From NCBI RefSeq assembly GCF_000247815.1, contig NC_021684.1, forward strand, positions 12,338,558 to 12,402,557: 64,000 nucleotides of DNA, read 5' to 3'. Each line of letters begins with the position of its first letter. The first letter of the stretch is position 1. The notes below the pieces were generated by a model. That model saw nothing but the letters and a program-made list of their open reading frames with translations, had not been told where the DNA came from and made no database searches. Positions 31,401-44,690 of this stretch are shown piece by piece. The translations under genes were made by a program, and so were the position numbers. Origin of the DNA: Ficedula albicollis. Lineage: Eukaryota; Chordata; Aves; Passeriformes; Muscicapidae.

Positions 31401-34400
31401 TCTGAGAAAGCCCTAAAAACTGAAACCAGATACTCAGGATATAAATATCTAAGTTATTTTTACTGTGTATTCCATTAGTACTCTGGATAGTCTAAAAATG
31501 ATCATACTCTAGGCAAAACACAAAAACAGAGGTGTGTTTATCTATTTGAGAATAGTGTCTAACCATGCAACACCTAAGTACAAGAAAGCAGAGAAAGGGA
31601 AGAAATGAGAGAGTAGGAGTGGAAAAACAGACAAGTCCATACCATGGATGTCTTATTTTCTCTCTCCCTTAGGGAGAAGAGCTGTGAATGGCATGACTTG
31701 CCCAGTTTACCCCAGCCTACAGACAACGCACTGACATTTGGCAGTTTGACTGTGCCCTCTGCTGTTAACAGGAACACAGGAAGGACTTACATGTCTTGGA
31801 AAAGGTTTCTTGGCAAACCAAACTGGATTTGAGTTTGGAGTCAAACTTTTCTTCAAACTTCTCCAAGGACGCTTGCAGCTGCAAAAATAAAAGTAAATGG
31901 GAAAATTAAAATATTGCTTTTTCTTTATTTGCAAAATCACAGCCCCAGATGCCACAAAACAATGACTGGAAGTCGTGGAATGGAACAGACTGAAAGTAGT
32001 TGTTTATCTGTCACTTGAAACAATTTGTCCAGCTGTTGGTTGCAACCCCAAAGAAGATCTGGGATGGCTCAAAAGGCTCATGAAATCTGAATAGATTTCA
32101 AAAAAAAGAGATACTGATCTCTAAAATAGGATTAATAATAACTAATAAAATTAGTTATAAAAGTGTTGGAGAAAAAATGTTCACCTTTAGACCACAATGA
32201 AGAATTTTGAGAGTAGGCTGCTTTCTTCAGGCAGCAGGGTAAAAGAACTGATATTTGCAGGCTGCCACTACAGCTTGTTTTGCTCCACAGACCCAGAGAA
32301 ATTACACTGGTTCTGAGGCAGGTCCCTAAAGACCTTCATCCTAAGGCCACAAAGGCAATGGTACATGCAAAAAAAATTACAATTGTTGGTTTAAAGTATT
32401 TGAGTGCTTAAGACACACATTGTAATATTTTAAATATCAGCATAGCGAAGTAGAGAAAGTGAACACTGAGTGGTCTGTGGTATTTCTAACTCTTCATTAT
32501 TTTACATTCTGAATTTGAAGTAACTTACCTCTTGAAACCTGTCTTTGGTGCTGGAAATAAAGGAGCTTAGGACTTCACTAAAATGGAAAGAAAACAACAA
32601 GTATGAACCAGAAATGTACAAAAATTAAAAAGATCACTGTAGAAATGAGGCAGGGAAACACTGTAAGGCATAGTATAGTATTAAATGTTAGCATGGAAAC
32701 ATGATTACTTCAGGGGCCATAACCCTTTGAAGTCCCCCAAGTTGTTTTAGGAAAACATGGACTCTGCAATGTAAAGTAAGAAAAGAATACATATACACAC
32801 ATGCCCATATATGTTATATACATGAAATTATGGGGTTTTTACTCTCAGATTTTTGGCCTCTCTCTCAAATTTTTAGTTGGCATTTACAGAACATCCATTA
32901 GCTGCTGAGGTGTGATCACCATGTTATCTGCTCCGGAAGGACCCAGCCTGTGCAGTGACGTGCCAGTTGCTGCGATACGCGGGTATTGTGTTTGGACTAA
33001 AATAACTGTGGGAAAAACGTGGGAAAAGCTTCAGCATCAACAAACCCCAGGCCAGGAAGAACAAATACTGCAAATCCTTTTCTCCTGAGATTATGCCTGT
33101 GGTTTCTGTTATCTGTCCTTTTAAGTTGAGCCAGCGTATCAGGAAGCAGCCTATATTCATGATTAACCTGCCACACCAAAATGCATGGATGGTTGCTAAG
33201 CAAAGTGATAACCTTTTCCTCTCTGAAGATTCAGGTTCATTTTAAGTCAATCATTTGAGTGATCTAAATTACAACAGCCAAAAATATGCAGAGGTCAGGT
33301 ATAATCTAGTTATGAGAATTAGGCAGTGCTTCCGAAATCTCTCTAGCCTTATGGAAAAGAAGATACTAATTTTCTTTAGTCAAACTTGAGGGGGCTACAA
33401 ATTGATAAATTATACACTCATATTTGCAAAGATAATATAGTTATTTCTAAAAACAGGCTTCTAATCTGGGAGCAAGTCTGGAGTGTAGGAAAGCATAACC
33501 CATTTAAAGAAAAACTAAAGAATAATTATGACTGATGCCTAAACATTTAAAACTACTTTCTCATTTCATCTTCCTCTAATAGGCAATAGAGAATAAAATT
33601 TTGTCTTATCAGAAATATAGTGCCCATTGAAAAGTAAAGAGAGATACATAGCCAGATTTGATCAAAGGCTTTTTAATCAAAACACATTTCACTTTGGATC
33701 TTACATTACAAAATCTACCATGCTAAGAATTATTTATAGGTGCACTGAGATGCCATATTTAATTTTTGAGCTTCAAATTGCTGGCTTGTTTCTTAAAGTC
33801 CTTCAGGACCTACTGGTACATGTAATTCTTGACATTTGACAAAGAGCAGATGCAAATTATATTAGCAAATAACACTTGTCTGTTACCAAAAAAACCAATG
33901 CATAAAAATTTTGTATGGAAATAAAATTCTAGAGATATGTTCAGGTTTATAAAGATGTAATCTGCACACAAGTGTGTTTGGCAAACCCCTCATCTGGCCC
34001 AAATGTGAAGGCCATCCTCAGAGTCCCTTTTATCACTTCCCACATAGCCTATAAAATTTTGAGAAATAAGGGTTTTAACAGAGAATCAATGCAGAAAAAA
34101 GAAACAATGCTGATTAGATAAAGAAACACAAAGGCTAGAGTTTTGCTGCTCTGTGGGGCTTCTGACTGAATGTGTTACATAAATTGCAAATAAACCCTAT
34201 TCTCTTACCTTGTTACTCTTTCCAATTAGAAATTATTTCAAACTTGATAATACTTTTCTTGGAGAAATATGTAGCTATGTCATGTATAATATGTAAGAGG
34301 GGAAGGAGGAGGTGCAGGGAGTGATAACCACCAGAATGGAAAGAATTTCCAGTGGATGTCTACATACCGATCATATTTTTCCTTTATTTTGTTCTTATTC

Positions 34401-37400
34401 ACTTCAAAATTTTCCAAGACACTTTTCATTCTTCCTGCACCAAAATTAAGAGAACCTTTTTCTCTCGTTTCTTCATCAAATAACTGTGGTTTTGTCTGGT
34501 ATTTGGTAAAAATACTGGTCTCACTCTGTGACACAAACAAAAGAAAAATGTTGAAGCACAAAAACAATCAGAACATTAATTAGAAGAAGCCATTTGTTTA
34601 TCCAGTGCTTTGCAGACAGACATCACAGTGATTGGACATGACAGATTCGATTGGATGAGGAGATTAAGAATTTTTCGAGATTATGCGTCATTTAGTGTGC
34701 CTAGTTAGATCAACTCACTGTGGAACTGAGACCCAGCCCAAATTCCTCCAGACACAAGCTTTTCTCTCATCTTGAGGATTTTTGGTTTGCTACAATTATA
34801 AAGTGTGCCAGTTTTTTTCCTTCTGTGTTCAAGACAGACTATAAATGAATTTCAGTGTTCCTGGAATTGCGGAAGAGTTCAAGAATCTCCCTGTACAGAA
34901 ATCTAAAACAAAATCCTATTGAATTTCCTGGTGGATGACATCATTTTGCTGCCAACTAGCAACATCAACAGACTGTAGATGAGTTTTTCACATGCTTCAA
35001 TACACATTTTAGAACAAGAAATTTAATATTAATGTGAAAGCTTCATTCTATAAAATTTCCAGACACTATGTGACCCAAATGGAAATGCCTTTTTCTTAAA
35101 ACATAAGAAAATGCAAATTCCATTAATTTTTTGTTTCACCATGTAAAGTGAATTTCCTGTTTTGCGTGTGATGAAAACCGCTCCTAGGCAAAATGCATCG
35201 GACAGCAGATAGCATCTGGAACAGAAGGACAGCCTGGGGCCTCCAAGCTGGCACCACTCCTCTTTCCTAATCTTTGGTCCAAGTGTGTTTATTCAGATCT
35301 GGTTCTCTCTGTTAGCAGCGCAGGAACTATTTCAGTGGAGGTTGTTAACATCAGAAACCATGAGATGTTGGAGAAACATTGTGAGCATAGAAACTCTTCA
35401 TCCCTATCCAAAATCATCCAAGCATCTACCATAACAACAATGCAGCAAGGTCATTGTCAGTGCAGGGAAGCAAACACTGAGTAGTTCTGCCATTTTTGTG
35501 GAAAGCTAAGGAAGTAAAATACATCACTTCTGAAAGAAAAATAGATGTAATATTCTAACTTGGCTAGGTAGGTGGTCTAAAGATATTAGCTTGAAAATAA
35601 TTTAATATTATTTGAGTAACTTAAAAAATGTGATTGAAGAAAATAATACCTATCTCAATCATAATTTATAGCAATCTGTTATAAATACCACATTCATCTG
35701 ACCAGGCTGCTACTTTGTCTTGTCACAGTAAGTATGTGTATGTAGGAAGATGATCACTTGATTTCAGCAGTTACTGACATTTGCAAATGTTACCACACAA
35801 TTTCAGCATTTTCCATTAACTTTGAATGGTGGCTGTGTGCCTGCACAGGGCTGACTGAGAGCAAGACTCACATCCTGGGAGTTCTGCTGTCCCGGCTGCG
35901 TGCCCAGCTCCAGCGGTGCTGCTGCTGACTGCACATTCTCTGGGCAGAACTGGGAGCCAAAGAGCAGCTGAGAATCACTCAGACTCGAGTAGTCACTGGC
36001 AGTGCTGCTCCTCATGGAAAACTTATTAGGCCTGAAATGGTACAGAGAGGGATGTGAATGAGTCTGGAGCAATTAAAAAGCCAAACAATTTCTGTTGTAA
36101 CTCAGATGTTGCTTCGATTAATTGGAAGGCAGTTCCAAGAGAATAAACCTTGCTGACTAATAGTTGACATTTCTTGGGCATTTATTCTCCAGATGCCTTA
36201 AGTCTGACACAGTAGAACAACAAATAAATAGAGGTAGCATATGGCTGGATGAACTGATATGAATTGTTGGAAGTATTTCAAACATATTAACATGCTACTC
36301 AAAAGTGCTCTTCTTTCCCTCGAGCGTTACTCAAATAAATCTTTTCTAGATACCCTTGATTTCTGCTATGTTACTCTGATTCTACTCCTCTTCAGAAACT
36401 CTCTTATATTCCTCTCCTCCTTTATGGAATAGGCTTGTGGCACAGGACCAGCTTCCCTCAGACAAGGGCTCCCCTGCACAGCTGTACTGCTTCTCATTGT
36501 GTTGGAGGCTGGCTTCAATTTTTTGTTAGCAAAAATACATACAAAAGACTTCTTTAATTTTTCACAAAGAATTGTAGAATGGTTTGGGCTAGAAGGGACC
36601 TTAAAGATCACCTAGTTCTAACCCTCTTGCCACAGGCAGGGACACTTTCCACTGCACCATGTTATTCATAGTGCCATCCCTTCCAGCCTTGAACATTTTC
36701 AGAGATGGGGCATCTATATACAGCTTACCTGAGCCAGTGCTTCCTCACCCTTACAGAAAAGAATTTTTTCATAACAATCAATCTAAATCTACCCTCTCTT
36801 GGTTCTTGCTTTTTTTTTTTTTTTTTGAGCTGCCAAGATGGAGAGATGTATTGCTGCTTTTGGAGGTGGGAACTAGAGACCAAAATAAATGAAAATAATT
36901 AATGAAAAATTTACACAAGGTTTTTCTTCCATATCAAATGATATAACTAAAGGAGAAGGAACAGGATAATAACTCATGTGTATAACAAGAGATGATCACC
37001 CCAATGTTTATTAGCAGTGACGTGTTTGGTTAATCCCTAGTTTTGGAAGGAGCCCAAACATCATAGACACAACAGGGAAAGGATTTAGCAGCAGTACTTG
37101 AACTGCTCAGTCTCCATTATATAGTAGTGTCACTGACAATATCATATTAATACTTTTGGCTTTAAGCTCACTGAGTACACTGAGCTGCAGGCAAAAATAG
37201 ATGAGGTATGGGTTTTCTGGATTCTCAAAAGGCCTGATAAGTCTGTCTGAATTCAAACCTTCTCCCTTAATCCCTCTCTGGACCCCAAATCTGCTAAGAA
37301 GAAATCTGAATACAATTTTATTTGCACAGCTTCTTGTTTACATCTCAGCTAAGCTTTGTAAAAAAAAAAACCAAAACTTAATCTACAGGCAGTATGTGGG

Positions 37401-40400
37401 AGAGAGGTGAGCACATGGGCTGCCATGACCCCACACAGGCAGAGGCCCTGCAATGTGAGTAGTACATCTCCCACACCAGTTTTCTAAATCCTCCTGTCTT
37501 CCAGCCAAAGAAAGCTCCGTCTTAGTTTGAGGAAGGGTTTTTATAATCTTTAGATGTGCTACGGTCTTGACAAACCCCCTTTGAAATTGCCCAGTACAAT
37601 ATGCTTGTTTTCTCAGATGCTCTGTGGTATTGAATACCTGAAGCACAAGATTCTTATAACAAAGATTTTATGAGGAGTATTGAGCTGAGAGGACTTTATG
37701 AGCCAAGTGACTTCCTAGCTTACTCTGCACTACAACCAAAGGCAGCTGTTGGCTGCTCTGGAGCCCAATTTTTATGTCTGAAGTCCACTACCTCAGCAGT
37801 TGGTTTAGGAAATTAGAGGGGGAGGTGAAACAGATGTCTCTTTTGAATACACTCATTCCCCTGAGCAATGGATTTCTTTCTCCCTTGCTTAACACTGCTG
37901 GCAATTAATTTACTAACAAGGCCATCTGGGCAAGCCATCATCCTGGCCCTGCTTGGCCCAGGCCTCTCCCTGACAGAGAGATCAGACAACTGTGATCACA
38001 TGTGGGATCAGATGTGTGATGAGGCAACTCCAGCTCTTCTAACCACCTGACCATTCCCTTCAGAATGCTTGAGATGCAGGGATGCGTGTTCCATCCTAAA
38101 TATAAACTCTTTCCTATAATCATCGAGGAAACATCCAAGGTATGCAATCCCACTTAGCAGTCCTTCCTAAGTGAGGAGTGCAATAGTTTACCTCAGGAGA
38201 ACTTTTGGCTTTCTGCTATCATGAGCCATGCCCCAAATGTGTGTTGGTGCCTATAACATTCCTTTGGTATTGGCACTAGCACAAGCATTCAAAGCAAAAC
38301 CAACTTTAGATATGTAAAACAAGTCCTTGAAAGTGCCAAAAAATGGTAAATCATCCTCTGCTGACTGATGGTCAAATGACTTCATTCTCCTACCTAACTT
38401 AATGCAAGGTATTGCAATATTGGCAGCTCCAACCCTTTCTCATGATATGAGTGTGATCTAAGAAATCTGCAGCGTTCTGCATATCTGAGGGGTCAGCTAA
38501 ATCTTCCCAGTCTCTGTTTCCTTGTTGCCAGTGGAAATTCCCCCTTTATAGGAGGAGTTAGAACTTTCAGGAGCTTCTTTCATTTTTCTGATTTTCTGAT
38601 TTCCACTCCAAATATTTTAGCACAATAACATGCAAACATTCACCTTTCATTCAAAGGTTCTGCCTTACCTCAAAACAAACATGGCATGTGATAAATACCC
38701 TCTTCTTATGTTTCCTAGATCTTCTAGGGGCATTAACAAACTAAAGCTTCATAACAATAAACTGTGATAGGCCTCACCAATCTTTTTTTTAAAAAACGAT
38801 ATTCGTATTCTGTTGTTTGGATCTGTCCTAATGTGCCAGCACCAAGGTTTAAGAGTAATCTGAAAAAGCAAACTGAGGCTTCCACAATTTGCAACATAAC
38901 ATTTATCTGCAGTGCTGTTTTAAGTGATTTTCTCTGGTTCTGTCATCCCCACCGAACCTGTGCCAACATCCCTCTTCTTCTCAAGCACTGTGGGTGAAGA
39001 ACACTTACACCTTTCTGACACATTTCTTCAAAGTGCAGTAAAGCCTCTTTCCCAAAGAAGAGATCTTTCTCTCCTAGTAACAGTGTCTGGAGTAGGATCA
39101 GTGCCATGAGGTTTCTTTCTCCTGGTTTCTGTCCACAAAATCTCACAGCCCTTTCTGCTCCTCCTCATTTAGGGACCAGGGCTGAATCACAACAAATCAA
39201 ATTTAAATTCTGGGAGCTGCTGTTCACCTGCTCTTCCTCCTGGCTTTAGCCTGTATCTATAGGAACTGTCTCTAGCTCTGCTATACTGCTCCCATCCTCA
39301 GCTGCCTTCCAATGTGCCAATTGTGCTCAGCACATGAGCAAGGATCAGCCTTAGCTTTGCGTGCAGGGGAGCTGGAAGAGTTTAAATCAAGGAGTTTTAG
39401 TTGCTATTGCAGCCTCCAGCCATTTGCCATCTCTTCACTGGAAACAGTCACAGCAGAAAATGATTCTTCTGCTTCCCATCCTCTGGAATGGCATGACCTG
39501 ATTTCTGCAAAAAATTTGCACCACATCCTGAAAGGAATTTCTATAAACAGATTCTGGCATTGGCCCTAATGCATTAACCACTATGAAATCCCTCTCAGTT
39601 ATTCAGCTTAAACACTGCATCCAATTTCCAGATTTCAGGTTCAAAATCCCTCTGGTCTTATTTTAATTTCTCAAGGTAATTTTTACATTCTATGAGTTTA
39701 TTCATTATTCATTCAGCTGTGATTCAATACTGCCTAGACACCCTTACCTTGGAATCCATGCTAGCCCTTTGTCCTGAGCTGGTTACAACAGAGCCTTTTC
39801 CTTAAGAGGAGATTAGGATTTCTGCAGAGTAGCCCTGTTTGCTCCCACAAAACACATCCCAAACCATATTAAAAGTTAGGCATCTGGACATAGGGGTTTT
39901 TTTGCCACCCCCCTCTCTATCCTGAAGCTACCTTCCAACCTGCACTTACAGACCCAGTTTCTCATTCCTGTGAGGCTCTGGAATTTTACAGCTGCTCTCC
40001 AGGTCTTTGTCCTGGCTGTCTCTTTCATTTTCTGCTTATTCTCGAACCTTAATGCAACTTCAAAATATGAGACCTTGTGATGTGGGATGGAATTTCATGG
40101 GATAATGGATTGAATGAGGTTTTTAAACTTGGAAGTTACTCTCAACAGCAGAAATAAACCATAGAGAGTAGTGGCTTTAACTTCAAGCATCTGTTTAGAA
40201 TGCCTCTTTAATATTTTCATAATTTCTTGGCCTTACACACTCTCTGGCAGGCTTTCTGCTTCTGATGTCTTTGGGAGTCAGTATATGAGTAGCTTTTATG
40301 CATTTAGCAAGTTACTTCTTTTCTCATGGTACAAGAAATTTCTCATAACTTCAATTTCAAATCTAAATAATCAAGTCTAAATAATCTTTCTGCCTCAGGC

Positions 40401-43006
40401 AAGCATTTAACCCTTTGGGCTGTACAGTTTAATTTATTTTTTTAATGAGGTTTCTTATTACTATTCCTGTGTATTTTTTCTTTTAATTAACAGTAGTGTA
40501 TTTTTTGGCTTAGCAGAGATACTGACTCCAGCTCCCTGCTGCCACTCTCATGGTAGCACTACAAGAGTAAATAGCCTGAGCAGGGATCTTGTGCTCAGTT
40601 CAGGGCCTGCAAGCTCCCTGACCCAGGCAGTTATTGATGGTTTCTAAAAATGTGCTTTCAGCATCACACCCCTGAGATGCTTATCCAGTCAATCACAGGC
40701 TGGTTGAAGCATCACTGCTTTTGTGGCTGCTGTTCTCATATCCTCTGTGATCTCCCTCCGCCAGCCCTCCTTGTTGAGCAGACAGCAGCGGTGCTCTAAT
40801 GTGGCACTTTCCCTAATGAAGGCTGCATTTCAATCCATAAAAACTGTGTGCTTTGTCAATACACTTCAATTGAGACCAAGCCTTCCCACTATAGGTGTCA
40901 TGTGGGCCCCTTCCACCCTCTAAAATAACTGGCACCCTGATATTATTGTCCAACCTGATAATCTTTCCTCTGCTTCATTTCTAATATCTCTATTCTGCCA
41001 ATATTCATGCATAAAGCCAGGTGGAACAGGGGTTCTGGTTCCCCACACCCTGTTTCTCAGGCTGTTAAGGTTGCAGAGAATCACTTGTGTGTCTGACAGA
41101 TAACAAATAAAACCCAGAGCAGTTTTGGGCTTGTGCAGAGCTGTGGCTGTGAGGGCAATGCATCACTGGAGCTCTGCGTTTCCCGGGGACCTGGTGGCAG
41201 CTGCTCTCAGAAGTAACACCCTGACTCAAACTTGCAAAGAACTCACAGAGTGAGTCATACTCTGCCTAGATTATACGCTGATTTTATGTTTCATTTTAAA
41301 GCTCCCTGAAAGAGTTTTCTGGGGATTAAACAGCATACCCTGCTGTGGTGGGAAAGGTTTCTAGTAGTAGAAGTGAGCCAGGGAAAAGTAATCAGCACTT
41401 TCCCCCCCTATTTCAAATACAGACACAGATTCACTTGTTCCTGTGGGAAACTTTTCTTTCCTTTAGAAAAAGTTAATTGTCCAGAGAAAATTTTCTCCCC
41501 CTTCTTACCTCCTCCAAAAACTCGGCTGTATTTCCAGTAACATTTTATGCCCTATTTGACTCTTTTGAACTCACTTGTAAAAAATGTGGGATGCTGAGCA
41601 GTGGGTGTTAAAATCTTGCCTATATTTTCTTCCTGCATTAATAAATGAGTTAAAAGCGAAGACATTGTAGGTGATAAGCTACTTTGGAGGAGGAAAAAAT
41701 TCAAGTGATCCCTTTCCAAACAGGCATCTGTACTTCTTCCACTCATTTCCTTTCCTATGGCACAACTCCACAGAATTATTTATATATGTTTTTAAAAATG
41801 TATCTTATGCATCTTGTATATAATATAAAAATGCAATTATATATTTTCTATATGATATTATGTCTTTTTGATATATTCTCTAAATTTCCCCTCCTCAGTC
41901 TCTGAGGAAAGAATGTTACGGGCTTTCAAACTAAGAAACAACTTACTGAAAACTAACAACCCCCCCCCAAAAAACAAACAAAATAAATCTGCAGGTACCA
42001 AGAAGACAATAGAGTTAAGCAATGCACAATTATAAAGAGAAAACTGTGACAGATATGAATACATTTTTCCCTGAATTGGCTCCCCTTTGCCCCCTGCATC
42101 TGTGCAAAATTCAATTAATTCATATCTATATGACAAGCATTTTTATAATGGGCAAGAAAATTACTATTATGTTTTCATTATCATCCATCATTGTGGTAAC
42201 ATCTGGCCAAAGAGACAGTATGACTAAAACTGTGAATTTGAGCAAGTTAGTTATGTAAGTGGGTTATTTAACTAACAGAAGGTCAGAGTACCAAATTCAT
42301 CAATTAGCTTTTTTGGAGTCAAACAGGGGATGAGTCCCGTTGCCTTTTTTAGACATGTGATACAAAGGATGCTCTGAAGTATAAATTGCAGCTTGTAGAC
42401 ATGTGATACAAAGGATGCTCTGAAGTACAAATTGCAGCTTGTCTTATATGTTTGCCCTCCAGATGTTTACATCTGAATATTTGTTGTTTCACTGTAGATT
42501 GTAGATATGGGGAGTTCTAGCCTCTGCTGGGAAAAAAACAAGCCATCTGTATAAATGCAGGATATGGAATAATTTTTGAGTTGCATAATGTGCAATAATA
42601 TTGCACATCACGATTTGTTCTATCTGCCCTCTGCACAGGCAAGAGGAACACTTAACTTATCTAATGAGATGAGGACAGCTCACGGGGCTTCCCCAAACAT
42701 ACCCTGAAACAGACAAGGGTGCAGCTTCCAGCCATGCTGATTTTTAGATTTCCACCAATGGTGGATCTATGGCAGTGCTGGTAGGCTGGGGGCATAAAAA
42801 GGATCCCAGGGGAGGCTAATGAATTCACATTAGATTTCCCTAATTAGCCACAGGTCAGTTCTGGACATGTTTGACGTCACTGCCATCACCCCTGCCAAGC
42901 GTTTGGCTTTACACCCCAACTCCTCTCCATGTCCCCCCAGTCACACTCACCCAAGGGCTGTTGGTGTGCTCAGCATCTCCTTGATGTTCCAGACATTGAA
43001 ATTCAT
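22412..43006 (-). CDS. IHO1: Interactor of HORMAD1 protein 1 (IHO1, CCDC36)
   Basis: Meiotic chromosome-axis protein that in mouse works with HORMAD1, REC114 and MEI4 to allow SPO11 double-strand breaks. Seven coding exons on the - strand: 43006-42951, 36031-35872, 34525-34368, 32577-32529, 31878-31791, 24604-24501 and 23728-22412. All have GT-AG sites and agreeing phases, giving 643 residues; the human protein is about 594. The N-terminus MNFNVWNIKEML is almost identical to human. It is followed by DYSSLSDSQLLFGSQFCPEN and SIFTKYQTKPQLF, both family signatures. The middle exons (LQASLEKFEEKFDSKL, ALLEMERRLAA, DVEILDMKSSIQQL) look like a coiled coil. The large last exon is basic and Ser-rich and ends in a Ser/Asp cluster (CDSSD), like the DSSDDD tail of the human protein. 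Two introns are about 7 kb (36,032-42,950 and 24,605-31,790). Confidence 0.95.
24605..31790. other. IHO1 intron 5, AT-rich, no other gene seen
   Basis: A 7.2 kb intron between the fifth and sixth coding exons. Open frames here are short and lack family similarity or supporting splice sites. No RNA gene or clear mobile element was recognised. Confidence 0.55.
36555..36830 (-). mobile_element. CR1 LINE 3' fragment
   Basis: The stretch from about 36,570 (agaatggtttgggctagaag, then gggaccttaaagatcacc) through gccacaggcagggacac, ccttgaacattttcagag and atctaaatctaccctctc matches the reverse complement of the well-known avian CR1 3' end. The element therefore lies on the - strand inside IHO1 intron 1. 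It is diverged, and a run of T (about 36,810-36,826) follows it. Confidence 0.85.
42351..42442 (+). repeat. 46-base tandem duplication
   Basis: The sequence from agacatgtgatacaaagg is present at 42351-42396 and again at 42397-42442 with one change (agtataaatt versus agtacaaatt). It lies about 500 bases downstream, in the IHO1 sense, of the first coding exon. Confidence 0.9.
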
Positions 43007-43314
43007 GTTGTTGTCAAGGCTGACACCCCATCAGGGAGCCCCCAAACAACACCATGGCCCCGGCCCTCATGGCCTCTCCCCACCAGCAGCGGCCATGGTG
43101 CCACAGTACCCTGCAGGGAGGAAGGAGATGGAAGAAGATGACCAGCCCCACTCAGGGCAGTGTCACCTGTGTCATGGGGACAGCCCGGGGGGACACAGCC
43201 TTGCAGGCTCAGGGCAGGCCTGGCCTGGGGCCCTCCGCAGGCCTGGGACGCAGCCAACCCCTGGGCCTGGCCACCTGTGGGGCCTGAGGGGCCTCGGTGC
43301 CCGGGGGCAGTCCC

Positions 43315-43612
43315 TGGGCCTCACCTCAGCAATGGGGGCCTCATCTCAGCAATAGGGGTCCCTGGATCTCACCTCAGGGCTGGGGATCCCTGGATCTCAC
43401 CTCAGGGCTGGGGGTTCTGGATCTCACCTTGGAGTTGGGGGTTCTGGATCTCACCTCAGGGTTGGGAGTTCTGGATCTCACCTCAGGGCTGGGGATTCTG
43501 GGCCTCACCTCGGGGCTGGGGATCCCTGGATCTCACCTCAGGGCTGGGGGTTCTGGATCTCACCTTGGAGTTGGGGGTTCTGGATCTCACCTCAGGGCTG
43601 GGGGTCCCCGGG
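43315..43612 (+). repeat. G-rich minisatellite upstream of IHO1
   Basis: About ten imperfect units, each near 27-30 bases, of the pattern ctcagggctgggg followed by ttctggatctcac. The array begins about 310 bases upstream of the IHO1 start codon and continues as decayed copies (ctgagggtccctgtgg, gatctcaccctgatgctg) to about 43,920. Open frames across it are translations of the repeat. Confidence 0.85.
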
Positions 43613-44690
43613 GTCAATCTAGGCCTGAGGGTCCTTGGGATCACTCTAAACTGAGAGTTCCTGGATTGCACTCTGAGGCCTGAGGGTTCTATGGGGGTCT
43701 TTGCATCTCATCCCAGGGCTGAAGGTTCCTGGATTTCACCTCAAGGCTGGACCTCACCCTGAGGCTTGAGATTCCTCAAGGTCCGATGGGGGTCCCTGAG
43801 GTTACCCTGGGACTGAGTGTCCCTGGCTCCTTCCCTGGAGCTGAGGGTCCCTGTGGTCACCTCAGAGCTGAGGATCCCTGGATCTCACCCTGATGCTGGG
43901 GGATCTCTGGATCTCACCCTGTGGCCATGGACCCAGGATCAGCCCCAGCTCTGCAAGCCAGTGCTTGCCCCTCACCTGGAAGCACAACCCCAGGCACAGG
44001 GGTCATGCAGGACACTGGGAGGAAGAGAAAGCTGAAAGCTTGGAACCTGGCACACTGAGGGCTGCTCCCATGGGAGCATGGCAGCCACAGCACCCATTTC
44101 CCCCATTTCCAGAGGCTGTGCGGTCTCTCATGGGGGTTCTGGATCTCACCTCAGGGCTGGGGGTCCCCGGGGTCAATCTAGGCCTGAGGGTCCTTGGGAT
44201 CACTCTAAACTGAGAGTTCCTGGATTGCACTCTGAGGCCTGAGGGTTCTATGGGGGTCTTTGCATCTCATCCCAGGGCTGAAGGTTCCTGGATTTCACCT
44301 CAAGGCTGGACCTCACCCTGAGGCTTGAGATTCCTCAAGGTCCGATGGGGGTCCCTGAGGTTACCCTGGGACTGAGTGTCCCTGGCTCCTTCCCTGGAGC
44401 TGAGGGTCCCTGTGGTCACCTCAGAGCTGAGGATCCCTGGATCTCACCCTGATGCTGGGGGATCTCTGGATCTCACCCTGTGGCCATGGACCCAGGATCA
44501 GCCCCAGCTCTGCAAGCCAGTGTTTGCCCCTCACCTGGAAGCACAACCCCAGGCACAGGGGTCATGCAGGACACTGGGAGGAAGAGAAAGCTGAAAGCTT
44601 GGAACCTGGCACACTGAGGGCTGCTCCCATGGGAGCATGGCAGCCACAGCACCCATTTCCCCCATTTCCAGAGGCTGTGCGGTCTCTCAT
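43573..44690 (+). repeat. 559-base tandem duplication
   Basis: Bases 43573-44131 recur at 44132-44690 with a constant offset of 559. I saw one difference (cagtgcttgcc versus cagtgtttgcc). Each copy contains decayed units of the neighbouring minisatellite plus unique sequence ending gaggctgtgcggtctctcat. The identity implies a very recent duplication or an assembly duplication of one allele. Confidence 0.93.

Larger units (their letters stand above)
36032..42950. other. IHO1 intron 1, AT-rich
   Basis: A 6.9 kb intron. Besides the CR1 fragment it holds a 46-base tandem duplication and an A/T microsatellite-like stretch (about 41,780-41,880). No internal gene was supported. Confidence 0.55.

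Noticed and set aside
43160..43683. Repetitive open frames with a repeated SGLGVLDLT pattern
   Set aside because: They are translations of the minisatellite; the repeat is present in more than one frame and there is no start context.
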